From Pelomonas sp047654805 (lineage in GTDB: Bacteria; Pseudomonadota; Gammaproteobacteria; Burkholderiales; Burkholderiaceae_C): a stretch of 64,000 nt of DNA. The stretch spans positions 3,100,001 through 3,164,000 of the forward strand of contig NZ_JASGIV010000001.1 in the NCBI RefSeq assembly GCF_047654805.1. The letters are read 5' to 3'. The translations under genes and the position numbers were made by a program. The notes beneath the pieces were generated by a model. The model had not been told where the DNA came from and did not search any database. It saw only the letters and a program-made list of their open reading frames with translations. Of this stretch, positions 54,794 through 64,000 are shown piece after piece. Position 1 is the stretch's first letter, and every line of letters starts with the position of its first letter.

Positions 54794-56058
54794 GCGGCTT
54801 CCGTCTCTTGGCTGCGGGTTTCGCTCTTGTCCAGTTGCTCGCGATACAGCGCAGCGACGGCCTCTGCGTTGAGTGCCCAGGTGAAGCGGTCACGGATCAG
54901 GGCATGGCCCGCTTCCGAGAGCCGTCGGCACAGCGCCGGATCGTCCATCAGCCGGATGATGGCCAGCTCGATCTCGGACACCGAGCGCGGCGGGATGATG
55001 AGCGCCGTGTCCCCGTCGCTGACCACGTCCCCGACACCCCCAACGCGCGTGAAGATGCTGGGCGCGCCGACGAACAGCGATTCGAACAGCACCGTCGGCG
55101 TCCCCTCCGAGTGCGAAGGCAGGATGAAGGCATCGGCAAAACGCATCCAGACCTTGACCCGGTCATGCGCCACCGCGCCGACCAGGACAACGTGGTCCTG
55201 CAGCCCGTGCTCGGCCAGATAGTCGGCGACGTAACTACCCAGTTGGTTGTCGCCGACGAGGAACAGGCGCAGCCGCTTGCGGCCCTGGCGGACGAGGTTG
55301 CGCACGGCCTCCAACAGCTCCTTCACGCCCTTGACCTCCTTCAGGTAGGCGACGAAGACCAGGTTCCAGGTGTCCGGATGCTGCTGCTTCAGCGCGGCAA
55401 CCTGCGCGAGATCGTCGGGCTGCAGCGAAAACCGCGCCGGGTTGACGCCATTGCTGATGTAGCGACTGCGCTCTGCAATCCGCCCCTGGGTGTATTCCAG
55501 CCCCAATCCATGGCCTTCGCTGCTGACAAAGATGTTGAAGTCAGCGCCGTCGAGGCTGGCGCGCACGCGCTCGAAGCAGGCCTGGTTGTAGCGCGGCGCG
55601 TCGATGATGCAGGTGCGATGGATGGTGTGCACCACCTTGACGTCGGGGAACAGCTCGTCGCGGCAGCGGTTGGCCGCGTGGCCGCAGGGGTAGGTGGCAT
55701 GGGCATGGATGACGTCGAAGCGCCATTCCCGCCGCAATGCCTGCAGCCGCGCCCGGATCGCGCGGAACATCCAGTCTCCGACATGCTCGAACAACTTGTG
55801 CGCCGGCAGGGTCAGGTAGCGTGGGTGGTAGACCGGATGGCCTGCATGCACGTCCTCCTCGGGCACCGCGGCCAGTGCCCGGTACGAGGACTTCAGGTAG
55901 CGGATCGGGAACGGCGTCTTGGGTAGCGGCTGCATCACCCGGACGTCAACGCCGAGCGCACGCAGCGCTTCAGCCTGTTCGAACACGAACGTGCCGGAGA
56001 CGGGGTTCTCCGCGTTCGGATACCAGAGGCTGAGGAACAAGACTTTTGTAGGCTGCAT
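54790..56058 (-). CDS. Glycosyltransferase family 4
   Basis: The 422-residue GT-B protein has FLSLWYPNAENPVSGTFVFEQ, DVIHAHATYPCGHAA, the donor site ADAFILPSHSEGTPTVLFESLFVGAPSIFTRVGGVGDVV (E-x7-E type), and a C-terminal helix. It adds one sugar to the repeat unit in the cytoplasm. It is coupled to the gene downstream by four bases, and three bases separate it from the preceding GT. Confidence 0.93.
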   Translation of the reverse strand: MQPTKVLFLSLWYPNAENPVSGTFVFEQAEALRALGVDVRVMQPLPKTPFPIRYLKSSYRALAAVPEEDVHAGHPVYHPRYLTLPAHKLFEHVGDWMFRAIRARLQALRREWRFDVIHAHATYPCGHAANRCRDELFPDVKVVHTIHRTCIIDAPRYNQACFERVRASLDGADFNIFVSSEGHGLGLEYTQGRIAERSRYISNGVNPARFSLQPDDLAQVAALKQQHPDTWNLVFVAYLKEVKGVKELLEAVRNLVRQGRKRLRLFLVGDNQLGSYVADYLAEHGLQDHVVLVGAVAHDRVKVWMRFADAFILPSHSEGTPTVLFESLFVGAPSIFTRVGGVGDVVSDGDTALIIPPRSVSEIELAIIRLMDDPALCRRLSEAGHALIRDRFTWALNAEAVAALYREQLDKSETRSQETEAA

Positions 56059-56061
56059 CGG

Positions 56062-57180
56062 TCAGCGCCCGGCGGCGGACAAGAGGCGTTGATAGAGCGC
56101 ACCGTAGCGATCAAGAAAGCTGCGGTTGTCGTACTCGGCGCGCACGCGCTCGGCATTCTCGCGCCCGATGCGCCCAACAAGCTCCCGATCAAGCGCCAGA
56201 CGCCGCAGGTGCTCGGCCAGACCCTGGTCGTCGTCGCTACGGAAGAACAGCGCGTTGCGCCCCTCATGCAACCAGCAGCGGTTGCCGTCGATGTCCGAGG
56301 CCACGATGGGCACGCCGCAGGCCATGGCTTCGAGGATCGAGTTGCTCATGCCTTCGGAGAACGAGGTGTTGGCGAACACGTCGAAGCGGCGATACCAGTC
56401 CTGCGGACGATCGGTCTCGCCGACGAACTGCACGCAGGAGGCGGCGGGGCCGCTCTCGGCCTGGCGGCGGATTTCGTCCCAAAGCGGGCCGTGGCCGACC
56501 AGCACCAGGCGCTTCTTCAATGCCGGTTCGGCCGCGTGCAGGCGCTCGAAGGCTCTCAACAAACAAGGCAGGTTCTTGATGCCGTCGAAGCGAGCCACCG
56601 TGCCGATGACGAAATCAGCGTCAGGATCTCGCACCTGGTCCGGCGGCGCGAAGCGGGTCAGGTCGACACCATTGGGCAGGCAGACGATGTGCTCCCCGCC
56701 GAGCCGCCAGCGCCGGCCGACGTCGGCGGCAATCGATTCGTTGACCGCCACCACCCGGGTGGCGAGCCGGGCCAACCCCGCGGCCAGCAGGTCACGCTTC
56801 CAGCTGATGCCTTCGCGGTCGATGTCGTTGCGGCCATGTTCTCCATGCAGGACCACCGGCGCGCCGCCCAGGCGACCGGCCAGAACACCGTAGAACATCG
56901 TGGCCCAGTTGTGGCTGTGCACGACGTCAAACCGCTGCTCACGAATGTAGCCCGCCAGTTCCCGCAGCCGGCGCCACTGGAAGCCAGGCTGCATTGGGAA
57001 GTAGCGATGGCGATCCGCCGGCCATGGCAAGGCCTGACCCTCGACCGGATAGAAGCTGAGCGCGTGGACCTCGTATTGCTCGGGATCCAGACCGGAACCG
57101 AGCCGCAGGACCCGCCGCTCGGCGCCGCCGATTCCCAGCGCGCGCAGCAGGTGCAACACACGAATCCTCCGTGGCGTCAT
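56062..57180 (-). CDS. Glycosyltransferase, XrtA/PEP-CTERM system-associated type
   Basis: The 372-residue GT4 protein starts with HLLRALGIGGAERRVLRLGSGL and has HSHNWATMFYGVLAGRLGG, VVLHGEHGRNDIDREGISWK, LPNGVDLTRFAPP, and SFSEGMSNSILEAMACGVPIVASDIDGN. The GEHGR segment resembles XrtA/PEP-CTERM-associated sugar transferases. It is the first gene of the long minus-strand run and is divergent from the asparagine-synthase-like gene. Confidence 0.88.
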   Translation of the reverse strand: MTPRRIRVLHLLRALGIGGAERRVLRLGSGLDPEQYEVHALSFYPVEGQALPWPADRHRYFPMQPGFQWRRLRELAGYIREQRFDVVHSHNWATMFYGVLAGRLGGAPVVLHGEHGRNDIDREGISWKRDLLAAGLARLATRVVAVNESIAADVGRRWRLGGEHIVCLPNGVDLTRFAPPDQVRDPDADFVIGTVARFDGIKNLPCLLRAFERLHAAEPALKKRLVLVGHGPLWDEIRRQAESGPAASCVQFVGETDRPQDWYRRFDVFANTSFSEGMSNSILEAMACGVPIVASDIDGNRCWLHEGRNALFFRSDDDQGLAEHLRRLALDRELVGRIGRENAERVRAEYDNRSFLDRYGALYQRLLSAAGR

Positions 57181-57555
57181 GTCACCGCGCGCTGAAACGC
57201 TCTTTCTCGGGTCGTCAAAGGAGCCGGGATGCTATCACCGGCCCTCGGCCCAGCTGTCCCCGAAACAAGGCGTTCGTCACGGTCACGCCAGCAAGTTCCG
57301 CACGGGCAACGGCGCCAACTGCGACTTCCGCAACAACACCATGGCGACCACCGCAAAACCGGTGCCGGCAGCGCCGGCCGACAGCCGCCTTAGGCGACAC
57401 TCCCGCCTGCGCGGCACGGCAGTCCAGGTGCCGCCTACCGACGGAGCTGCCGACGCCGGAAGGCCGAAGCCACTCCCCATGGATGCTGCCGCGGAGCCCG
57501 ATCCGCCTGCACCCCCTGTTCTGATTTCCGACGTCCTGCCAAACGTCTCCAAGCC
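57181..57555. other. 375-base divergent intergenic region, no gene supported
   Basis: No reading frame here has family-like sequence; the frames found are short or only overlap the neighbouring genes. The region should contain the divergent promoters of the glycosyltransferase and the asparagine-synthase-like gene, but I see no clear -35/-10 pair or sigma-54 site. It remains G+C-rich. Confidence 0.6.
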
Positions 57556-59232
57556 ATGCCTGAACAAGACTCGTCGTTCGCACTGGGCTCGCCCCGCTTC
57601 TCCGACACCCGCCTGGCGTCTCTCGCTGCCGACCAGGGCGTGCTCGCCGCCTGGAAGCAGGCCTTCTCGCAGGGGCGTTCACCGGCCGATGTGCTGAGCG
57701 GCGTGACGGGGCGTTTCGCGGTGGCCGTGCAACTGGCAGACGGGCGCTGCGTGCTTGCGGTAGACCGTTTCTCCATTGACAGCCTGTGCTACCGACTCGA
57801 TGGAGGCCAGCTCCGTTTCGCGCCGCGCGCCGATGCCCTGGCAGACAGCAGCCGGACGCTGGACCCGCAGGCGATCTTCGACTACCTGTACTTCCATGTG
57901 ATTCCGTCGCCCCGGACAATCTTTCAGGGGGTGCAACGGCTGCCTGCCGGCCACGTGGCGGTGTTCGAGAGCGGGCAGCTGCGGATCGAACCGTACTGGG
58001 TGCCGACCTTTTCCGAGGACAGCCGCGAGTCCTTCGCCGTGCTGGCCGAGGAATTCCGCGGCGTGCTGCGAAATGCCGTGGCCGGGCAACTGGATGGCAG
58101 CAAGGCTGCCTGCTTCCTGAGTGGCGGCACCGACAGCTCGACCGTGGCCGGGATGATCGGCCTGGTAGGCGAGCGCCCCGCAGCGAGCTACTCGATCGGC
58201 TTCGACGCCGAGGGCTATGACGAGATGGAGTACGCGCGCCTGGCGGCGCGTCACTTCAAGACGGACCATCATGAGTACTACGTGTCGCCCGCCGACCTGG
58301 TCGCCAGCATCCCGACAGTGGCCGCGCACTACGACCAGCCGTTCGGCAACTCCTCCGCCCTGCCCGCCTACTACTGCGCCAAGATGGCGAAGGACGATGG
58401 CGTCACCCACATATTGGCGGGCGACGGTGGCGACGAGCTGTTCGGCGGCAACACCCGGTACGCCAAACAGACCGTGTTCGACTGGTACGGCCGCATCCCC
58501 GGGTCCTTGCGCCGCGGCCTGCTGGAGCCGCTCAGCGACCTCGGAGCGATCAAGCAGATCCCGCTGATCAAAAAGGGCGCCAGCTATGTGAACCAAGCCA
58601 AGGTGCCGATGCCGGACCGGCTGATGACCTACAATCTGCTGTTCCATCTGGGCCTGCAGGACGTGCTGACACCGCAGATGCTGGCGGCGGTGGACATCGA
58701 CGGGCCGGCACAGCAGCAGCGCGCGCTCTGGCCGCAGGCCAGGACCGGCGACCTGGTCAACCGGATGCTGGCCTTCGACTGGCGCTACACGCTGGCGGAC
58801 TGCGACCTGCCCAAGGTCGTCGGCACCACCGGCCTCGCCGGGTTGAGCGTCGGTTTCCCCATGCTGGACGACGCCCTGCTAGCCTTCTCGGAGAAGCTCC
58901 GCCCCGATTTCAAGCTGAAGGGCCTGCGCCTGCGCTGGTTCTTCAAGGAGGCGCTGCGCGACTTCCTGCCGGACGAGATCATCACCAAGAAGAAGCAAGG
59001 GTTCGGTCTCCCTTTCGGCGTTTGGACGGCACGACATGATGGGTTGAAGGCGCTGGCCGGCCGGTCGTTGCACGGCCTGGCGGACCGCGGCATCGTGCGC
59101 CGCGAGTTCGTCGAGAGCCTGCTGAACGAACGGCTCAGCCAGCACGCCGGCTATTTCGGCGAAATGATCTGGATCCTGATGATGCTGGAGCAGTGGCTCG
59201 CCGCCAAGGCGCCAAACTACCGCCTGGCCTGA
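57556..59232 (+). CDS. Asparagine synthase-like protein with shortened N-terminal domain
   Basis: This 558-residue protein lacks the first part of the glutaminase domain. The start MPEQDSSFALGSPRF has no Cys2, and only the second half (VTGRFAVAVQLADG, LAVDRFSIDSLCYRL) is recognisable. The synthetase domain is intact, with SGGTDSSTVAGM near residue 190, AGDGGDELFGGNTRY near 290, and KKKQGFGLPFGVW late. It may amidate a glycan carboxylate using an amine from another subunit. It stands alone on the plus strand within the minus-strand run. Confidence 0.85.
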   Translation: MPEQDSSFALGSPRFSDTRLASLAADQGVLAAWKQAFSQGRSPADVLSGVTGRFAVAVQLADGRCVLAVDRFSIDSLCYRLDGGQLRFAPRADALADSSRTLDPQAIFDYLYFHVIPSPRTIFQGVQRLPAGHVAVFESGQLRIEPYWVPTFSEDSRESFAVLAEEFRGVLRNAVAGQLDGSKAACFLSGGTDSSTVAGMIGLVGERPAASYSIGFDAEGYDEMEYARLAARHFKTDHHEYYVSPADLVASIPTVAAHYDQPFGNSSALPAYYCAKMAKDDGVTHILAGDGGDELFGGNTRYAKQTVFDWYGRIPGSLRRGLLEPLSDLGAIKQIPLIKKGASYVNQAKVPMPDRLMTYNLLFHLGLQDVLTPQMLAAVDIDGPAQQQRALWPQARTGDLVNRMLAFDWRYTLADCDLPKVVGTTGLAGLSVGFPMLDDALLAFSEKLRPDFKLKGLRLRWFFKEALRDFLPDEIITKKKQGFGLPFGVWTARHDGLKALAGRSLHGLADRGIVRREFVESLLNERLSQHAGYFGEMIWILMMLEQWLAAKAPNYRLA

Positions 59233-59255
59233 ACCATGGCGGCCTGCGCCCGGCC

Positions 59256-60203
59256 TCAGCCGCGGCGCAGGTTGGCAAGCAGCCGCCAGCCGAATCGTGC
59301 CGGCGAGCGATCCCAGGGCGTGAAGCGGCGGATCTGCATCAGGTCGTCGCCACTTCGCGTCGTTCCCCATTCGGTACTGACGGCCGCATCGAAGCCCAAC
59401 CCGCGAACCAGCTCGGCATTGGCAGGCGAATAGTCTTCGCCGGGCTTGCCGTTCGGATAGGCGAACAGGCCGACGCGTTCGCCCAGCAACTGCTCCAGCC
59501 ACTCCTTGCTGCCGAGCACTTCGGCACGCGCGTCAGCCTCGTCGAGCGACGCCAGGATGGGGTGCGACAGCGTGTGCGCGCCGATCTGCATGCCGGCACG
59601 ATGCAACTCGACCACCTGGGCCGAACTCATCATCAGATCGGTGGGCAGCTCGACACCGGCCCTCTCGGCAATCAACTCACACAGTTCTAGGCGTCGCGCC
59701 ACAGGCTGGTACTTGACCTGGCGGATCAGCGCTTGCGCGGCCTGCCGCTTCTGCTGGGCGCTGCCCAGCGGATAACGGCCCAATTCCAGGGCCTCTAGAT
59801 CCAGTTCCGACAAGAGGCAAGCACGCACAGTCTCGATCAGGCTGTCGTTCCACATGCGGCCGCCGTCGAGGAAGCCGGTGGAGATGAAGAATGCGGCACT
59901 GAGGCCGTGGCGCTGCAGGATGGGCAGCGCGACCTCCCGGTTGTCCGCATAGCCATCGTCGAAGGTGATGCACAGCGGCCGGCTGGGCAGGATGCCATCG
60001 CGAAGCCGGTGCGCGGCCTCGTCCAGCGGCAGCACGTTGAACCATCGCTTGAGGCTGGCGCACAGCGCGTCGAAGCGCTCGGCGTGCATCTCATCCGGAA
60101 AGATCGAGTCGGGCTGGGGTGTGACGCGATGGAACATCAGCACCGACAGGCGGGCCCTGGGTCCGGCCGGTGAGGCGAGCGAGAGCAGGCTCTTGAGCAG
60201 CAT
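59256..60203 (-). CDS. Polysaccharide deacetylase family protein
   Basis: The 315-residue NodB-homology enzyme has the catalytic Asp motif CITFDDGYADNREVA near residue 80 and the metal His motif GAHTLSHPILASLDEADA near 210. It should remove N-acetyl groups from amino sugars. No signal peptide is clear, so the site of action is uncertain. It overlaps the O-ligase-like gene by one base. Confidence 0.92.
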   Translation of the reverse strand: MLLKSLLSLASPAGPRARLSVLMFHRVTPQPDSIFPDEMHAERFDALCASLKRWFNVLPLDEAAHRLRDGILPSRPLCITFDDGYADNREVALPILQRHGLSAAFFISTGFLDGGRMWNDSLIETVRACLLSELDLEALELGRYPLGSAQQKRQAAQALIRQVKYQPVARRLELCELIAERAGVELPTDLMMSSAQVVELHRAGMQIGAHTLSHPILASLDEADARAEVLGSKEWLEQLLGERVGLFAYPNGKPGEDYSPANAELVRGLGFDAAVSTEWGTTRSGDDLMQIRRFTPWDRSPARFGWRLLANLRRG

Positions 60204-61507
60204 CAGCCCGCCCTCGCCTGCATGGACTTCTTCTGCTTCTCAGCCTCGACCCGCGCCGCCTCGCGGGCCTCCTCGACCCAGGCCTTGCGATCCAGCCAGC
60301 GTCGCCCGAGGATGACCAGCACCATCACGTTGTATGGCAGGTCGTAATACGAGAGGCTCAGGAAAGCGCCGCCAACGGCGTAGCCAGCCAGGCTCACCTG
60401 CGCCATCGCACCCAGCGGCGCCAGCCAGGCCGACTCGGGCTGCTTGGCCGCGTCGATGCGCAGCCGGCCAGCCGTGCGCCAGGTGAGGATCCACATCAGC
60501 AGGAAGAGGAACAGGCCAATGAAGCCGTGCTCGCCCAGCACCATGAAGTAAATGCTGTGCGCGGCCCTGCAATCCGTGGGGATGGGCGAATAGCGGACGC
60601 AGACGTCGGGAATGGACACCATGAACCCGGCACCGAACAGGTTGTCCTTGGCGATGTTCCAGGCCATCATCCAGGCGTTCAGGCGCTGGTTGGCCGAATC
60701 ATCCTGGTCATAGGTGCGGATGGTGTGCATGCGCTCGGTCCAGTGGTCCGGCATCAGCATGACCGCCATCAGGCCCAGCACCACCATGACCAGACCGACC
60801 TGCAGACGGTTGTTCCCGCGCCACCACATGACAGTCGCCATCGCGGCGATCGCCAGCAGCGCGCCGCGCGACTGACTGCCCAGCGCTGCGGCGGCGCACA
60901 GCAGCATGGAGACAAGCAAGGCCCGCTTGAGCCAGACCTTGTCCGTGGTCATCTGCAGGAAGCGCATCAGGGGAATGGTGATGACCAGCGCCAGCGCCAC
61001 CTCGTTGTTGCCACCGATGTAGGTTCCCTCCGGGCCCCATACACGGTAGGCGCCGCCCGTGGCAATGGTGAACAGACCACCCTTGACACCGTAGAAGCCG
61101 ATCGAGCCAACCAGCACCCAGGCCAGGGCCATGATGTGCTTGCGCGAGTACAGCACCACCAGCGCGACGAGGATCATCAGGTCGATCTTCATCACACGGT
61201 TCCAGAGTGCGTAGCTCTCCTGGAAGGCGTAGGAGAACGGCAGCGTGATGCACATCCAGGCCATGAACAGCATCAGCACGCGGCTCTCGCGGGTGGTGGA
61301 GAAGTCGCGCTTGTCCGACGTAATCACCAGTCCCAGCAGCACCGAACCCGCCATCGCGGCCGCCACTGGCATGCTGGACAGGCGCCAGCTGAAGGTGTGG
61401 GGGTTCATCAGGCTGACCCAGGTCCAGCCAAGGATGCCGACCCAGGGATGCCGGATGCCATACAGCACCAGCACCAGGATGGGCAGGCCGATGATCAGGG
61501 CACTCAT
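60203..61507 (-). CDS. Probable O-glycosylation/O-antigen ligase-like protein, exosortase A system-associated
   Basis: This 434-residue protein has about ten membrane segments and a large periplasmic loop with RMHTIRTYDQDDSANQRLNAWMMAWN, the Wzy/WaaL-type loop. LGSQSRGALLAIAAMATVMWW is typical of the family. The C-terminus is a charged cytoplasmic tail (EEAREAARVEAEKQKKS). XrtA loci usually carry such a protein, thought to polymerise or ligate glycan. It overlaps the next glycosyltransferase gene by four bases. Confidence 0.88.
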   Translation of the reverse strand: MSALIIGLPILVLVLYGIRHPWVGILGWTWVSLMNPHTFSWRLSSMPVAAAMAGSVLLGLVITSDKRDFSTTRESRVLMLFMAWMCITLPFSYAFQESYALWNRVMKIDLMILVALVVLYSRKHIMALAWVLVGSIGFYGVKGGLFTIATGGAYRVWGPEGTYIGGNNEVALALVITIPLMRFLQMTTDKVWLKRALLVSMLLCAAAALGSQSRGALLAIAAMATVMWWRGNNRLQVGLVMVVLGLMAVMLMPDHWTERMHTIRTYDQDDSANQRLNAWMMAWNIAKDNLFGAGFMVSIPDVCVRYSPIPTDCRAAHSIYFMVLGEHGFIGLFLFLLMWILTWRTAGRLRIDAAKQPESAWLAPLGAMAQVSLAGYAVGGAFLSLSYYDLPYNVMVLVILGRRWLDRKAWVEEAREAARVEAEKQKKSMQARAG

Positions 61508-62679
61508 GACGCCGCCCCAGCGCCTTTCGTCAGTCCGGCATTCATCAGCCCCGCGACACGACGGGCGTGCTGCTCCCAGGTCAGCTGCTTGTCGGCAATG
61601 ACGTCGCGCGCGGCGCTCGCGATGCGCGCGCTCAACGCCTGATCGGTGGCCAGCGTTTCCAGGGCCTTCTCTATGCCCTGCGGATCGGCCGGGTCATAGA
61701 GCCAGGCGTTGACGCCATGGCTCAGGATCTCGTGATGGTTTGGCTGGTCCGGAGCAACGATGGTCTTGGACAGCGCCAGGTACTCGAACAGGCACAGCGG
61801 CGATGCATAGGGCACCAGGGCCGTCTGCAAGGCGATGTCGAAGGCCATCGACAGCTCGGGCACCCGCGCCCGCGGAACCGCGCCGGTGAAGCTGAGACGA
61901 TCGGCCACCTTCAGATCGGCCGCGCAGCGTTCGATCTCGGCGCGAGCCGGCCCATCGCCGATGACCAGCAGATGCACGTTGCGTTCGACAGGCTGGCGGG
62001 CGATCCAGGCGACGATACGGTCAAGGCGGTCCCACTCGCGCACGAAGCCGGTGAAACCGATGACCAATCGCCCCTCGAGGCCCAACGACCGCTTGGCCTC
62101 CTCGGCGGTCGGGAGGTTGCGGTAATGGGCCTCGTTGATCCCGTTCGGAATCACCTGGATACGCCGCCGATCGACGCCGACAGACACGAGATGCTGGGCC
62201 AGCACTTCAGTGACGGGCAGCACCCAGTCGGCCCGCCGCCAGACATAGGCCTCAAGCCGCTTGGCCAGGCCCGGCAGCGCCAGCCCGCCGTACTCGGCGC
62301 GCTCGATCGCCATCGGCGCATTGACCTCGAGGATCAGCGGCAGGCCGAAACGCTTCTTGGCCCAGATGCCAGCGAGCAGGAAGAGGTTGTATCGCTCGTA
62401 GATGCCGTCGGGCCGGCGTTCGCGGATGCTGTGCACGAGCCGGCGGTAGGCCACCAGCGAGTAGGCGACCTCGGCCAGTTCGTAGAGCGGCTTGGGCAGC
62501 AGGGCCTTGAGCCGTCCCACCCAGCCGGCGCTGCCGCCGCCGCCGCCATCCTGCCCACCCACAGAGGGCGCGCATTCCCAGACCTCATGGCCGTTGGCCC
62601 GCAGCCCGCCGATCATCTCCTCGATGTGGGTGGACTGGCCGTCGCGCGATGCGGTGCGGTGGTGATAGAGGATCTTCAT
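61504..62679 (-). CDS. Glycosyltransferase family 4, XrtA locus type
   Basis: The 391-residue GT4 protein begins MKILYHHRTASRDGQSTHIEEMIGGLRANGHEV, a start seen in XrtA-associated glycosyltransferases. It has a Gly-rich insertion near residue 45 (GGQDGGGGGSAG) and the donor region FDIALQTALVPYASPLCLFEYLALSKTIVAPDQPNHHEIL. It is co-oriented with the O-ligase gene and the asparagine synthase gene upstream. Confidence 0.9.
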   Translation of the reverse strand: MKILYHHRTASRDGQSTHIEEMIGGLRANGHEVWECAPSVGGQDGGGGGSAGWVGRLKALLPKPLYELAEVAYSLVAYRRLVHSIRERRPDGIYERYNLFLLAGIWAKKRFGLPLILEVNAPMAIERAEYGGLALPGLAKRLEAYVWRRADWVLPVTEVLAQHLVSVGVDRRRIQVIPNGINEAHYRNLPTAEEAKRSLGLEGRLVIGFTGFVREWDRLDRIVAWIARQPVERNVHLLVIGDGPARAEIERCAADLKVADRLSFTGAVPRARVPELSMAFDIALQTALVPYASPLCLFEYLALSKTIVAPDQPNHHEILSHGVNAWLYDPADPQGIEKALETLATDQALSARIASAARDVIADKQLTWEQHARRVAGLMNAGLTKGAGAAS

Positions 62680-62697
62680 CTGGCTATCGGCCGCCTG

Positions 62698-64000
62698 TCA
62701 CTGCTGGGGCGCCGCATGGCGCATGAACGCATCGAACATCAGCAGCGACCAGATCGGCACGCTGTGGTCGCGCGCGCCGGACTCGTGCTGCTCGATGATG
62801 GACTGGATGGTCTTGCGTTCGAACCAGCCGGTGGCCGCCATGCGTTCTCCCAGCAGCGCATCGCGGACGCGCTGCCGCAGCGGGCCACGGAACCAGCGGG
62901 CCAGTGGCACGGCGAAGCCCTGCTTGGGACGATACAGCACGTCGTTCGGCAGGTGCGGCTCCATCGCCTTCTTCAGAAGGTACTTGCCTTCGGCGCCCTG
63001 CAATTTGAGCGAGGACGGCAGGCGAGCCATCCACTCGACCAGTTCGTGGTCCATCAGCGGCTCCCGAACCTCCAGCGAATGCGCCATCGCAGCGCGGTCG
63101 ACCTTGGTGTTGATGTCGTCCACCAGATAGGTCTTCATGTCGATGTACTGGATCAGCGCCAATGCGTCGTCGGTGTCCGCCTTCCCGGCATGCCGGCGGA
63201 AGACCTCGATCGCGCTATAGCCCCCCAGTTCAGCCTTGAAGGCCGGCGTGAACAGTTGGCTGCGCAAGGGCTCGCGAACCTGGGACATCGTGTGGAAATA
63301 GGCCTCGACCGAGTCGCGCGCCTGCGCCTCGAAGGTGGTTTTGGCGCGCAGGAAGCGCGGCGCCCAGTCGGCCTTGGGATACCAGCGCCCCAGCGGGCCG
63401 AAGACGGCACGTCGCAGTCCAAGCGGCAGCGCAGCGCGTGCTTTCTCTTCCATCAGATGGAGCCGGTAGCGGCGGTAGCCGCCGAAGGTCTCATCGCCGC
63501 CGTCGCCCGACAGCGCCACCGTGACGTGCTTGCGCGCCAACTGACAGACGCGGTAGGTCGGAATCGCCGAGCTGTCGTTGTAGGGCTCGTCGTAAAGGCG
63601 CGCCAGCGTGTCGATGAGATCGAAGTCGTCGCTGCCGACGACCTCCAGCCTGTGGTTGGTACGGTAGCGGTCAGCCACCAACTGGGCAAAGGCGGATTCG
63701 TTGTAAGCCGGTTCGTCAAAGCCGATCGAGCAGGTGTTGACCGGTGTATCCGACTCGCCCGCCATCAGCGCCACAACGCTGCTGCTGTCAACTCCACCGG
63801 AGAGGAACGCGCCGAGCGGCACCTCGGCGATCATCCGCAGGCGTACAGACTCTCGGAGCCGTCGCACCAGTTCCTCTTCTGCTTCCGGCAGCGTGATCGA
63901 CTGTTCAAGCGTGAAGCGGACATCCCAGTACGGTTTGGGCGTCGGCACAGGCTGGCCGCGGCGAATCAGCAGGCAGTGCCCCGCTGGCAGCTTGCGTGCC
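62698..64000 (-). CDS. Asparagine synthase, exosortase A system-associated amidotransferase (partial, 5' end beyond window)
   Basis: The reading frame stays open to base 64,000. The visible part starts ARKLPAGHCLLIRRGQPVPTPKPYWD and includes FLSGGVDSSSVVALMAG, VALSGDGGDETFGGYRRYRL, KVDRAAMAHSLEVREPLMDHELVEW and KQGFAVPLARWFRGPL. These are the synthetase domain of the amidotransferase usual in XrtA loci. The N-terminal glutaminase domain lies outside the window, so its Cys2 cannot be checked. Unlike the two other asparagine-synthase-like proteins here, it looks like the conserved member. Confidence 0.92.
   Translation of the reverse strand, partial: ARKLPAGHCLLIRRGQPVPTPKPYWDVRFTLEQSITLPEAEEELVRRLRESVRLRMIAEVPLGAFLSGGVDSSSVVALMAGESDTPVNTCSIGFDEPAYNESAFAQLVADRYRTNHRLEVVGSDDFDLIDTLARLYDEPYNDSSAIPTYRVCQLARKHVTVALSGDGGDETFGGYRRYRLHLMEEKARAALPLGLRRAVFGPLGRWYPKADWAPRFLRAKTTFEAQARDSVEAYFHTMSQVREPLRSQLFTPAFKAELGGYSAIEVFRRHAGKADTDDALALIQYIDMKTYLVDDINTKVDRAAMAHSLEVREPLMDHELVEWMARLPSSLKLQGAEGKYLLKKAMEPHLPNDVLYRPKQGFAVPLARWFRGPLRQRVRDALLGERMAATGWFERKTIQSIIEQHESGARDHSVPIWSLLMFDAFMRHAAPQQ

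Noticed and set aside
57283..57567. 94-codon minus-strand frame ending in a short hydrophobic segment, which faintly recalls a sorting signal
   Set aside because: There is no PEP motif, no signal peptide, and it overlaps the start of the asparagine-synthase-like gene; too weak to call a gene or a PEP-CTERM protein.

Overview
The window looks like a chromosomal segment of a high-G+C betaproteobacterium, most likely order Burkholderiales. The evidence is the alaA-hom-thrC-moeA-moaD gene order, the aat-bpt pair, and a set of exosortase A (XrtA)-associated exopolysaccharide genes typical of that group. The genus cannot be fixed from sequence reading alone. No rRNA, tRNA, insertion sequence, prophage or CRISPR array was seen.

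Region 1 (1-27,700) is ordinary chromosome. On the minus strand lies alaA, hom, thrC, moeA, moaD and the first codons of a possible SpeD-like gene, mostly joined by short overlaps. Next come an Mth938-domain protein, a Bcp peroxiredoxin, a PIN-PhoH ATPase, a YidB-like protein, an aldo/keto reductase, and a patatin-like lipoprotein divergent from dinB. dinB is followed by a helicase with a fused RecB-type nuclease domain, then a three-gene ECF sigma unit. After these are YjbR-like, Sel1-repeat, LysR, LldD-like and beta-lactamase-fold genes. A siderophore-interacting protein is divergent from a MarR regulator, with two matching 15-bp operator-like sites between them. YnfA-like, DUF3820, corA, ribE, an ArsC/Spx-like gene and the N-degron transferases aat and bpt close the region.

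Region 2 (27,800-64,000) is a large exopolysaccharide locus. Its left arm carries genes recognisable as XrtA-associated: PLP decarboxylase, acyl-CoA ligase, acyl carrier protein and two alpha/beta hydrolases. Its right arm carries glycosyltransferases, a polysaccharide deacetylase, an O-antigen-ligase-like membrane protein and an asparagine synthase family amidotransferase cut by the window end. The exosortase itself and any PEP-CTERM substrate are not in the window.

Between the arms (about 32.8-54.8 kb) lies what appears to be strain-variable cargo. It holds a tandem FemAB/GNAT fusion, a TPR protein, a second D-Ala-D-Ala-ligase-like enzyme, a 994-residue Tat-type lipoprotein with a probable beta-helix, and an asparagine-synthase-like protein without the glutaminase cysteine. 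It also holds a QueC-like PP-loop protein and a flippase in a visibly lower-G+C patch, an alpha/alpha-toroid protein, and a module of MaoC-SDR fusion, acyl carrier protein, FkbH-like protein and AAC(3)-like acyltransferase. An epimerase, a GT2/GtrA pair, a GT-C-like membrane protein and more glycosyltransferases follow. Together these suggest a surface polysaccharide that is assembled on a lipid, flipped, polymerised, and decorated with amide-linked and carrier-borne acyl groups. The chemistry of those decorations is inference.
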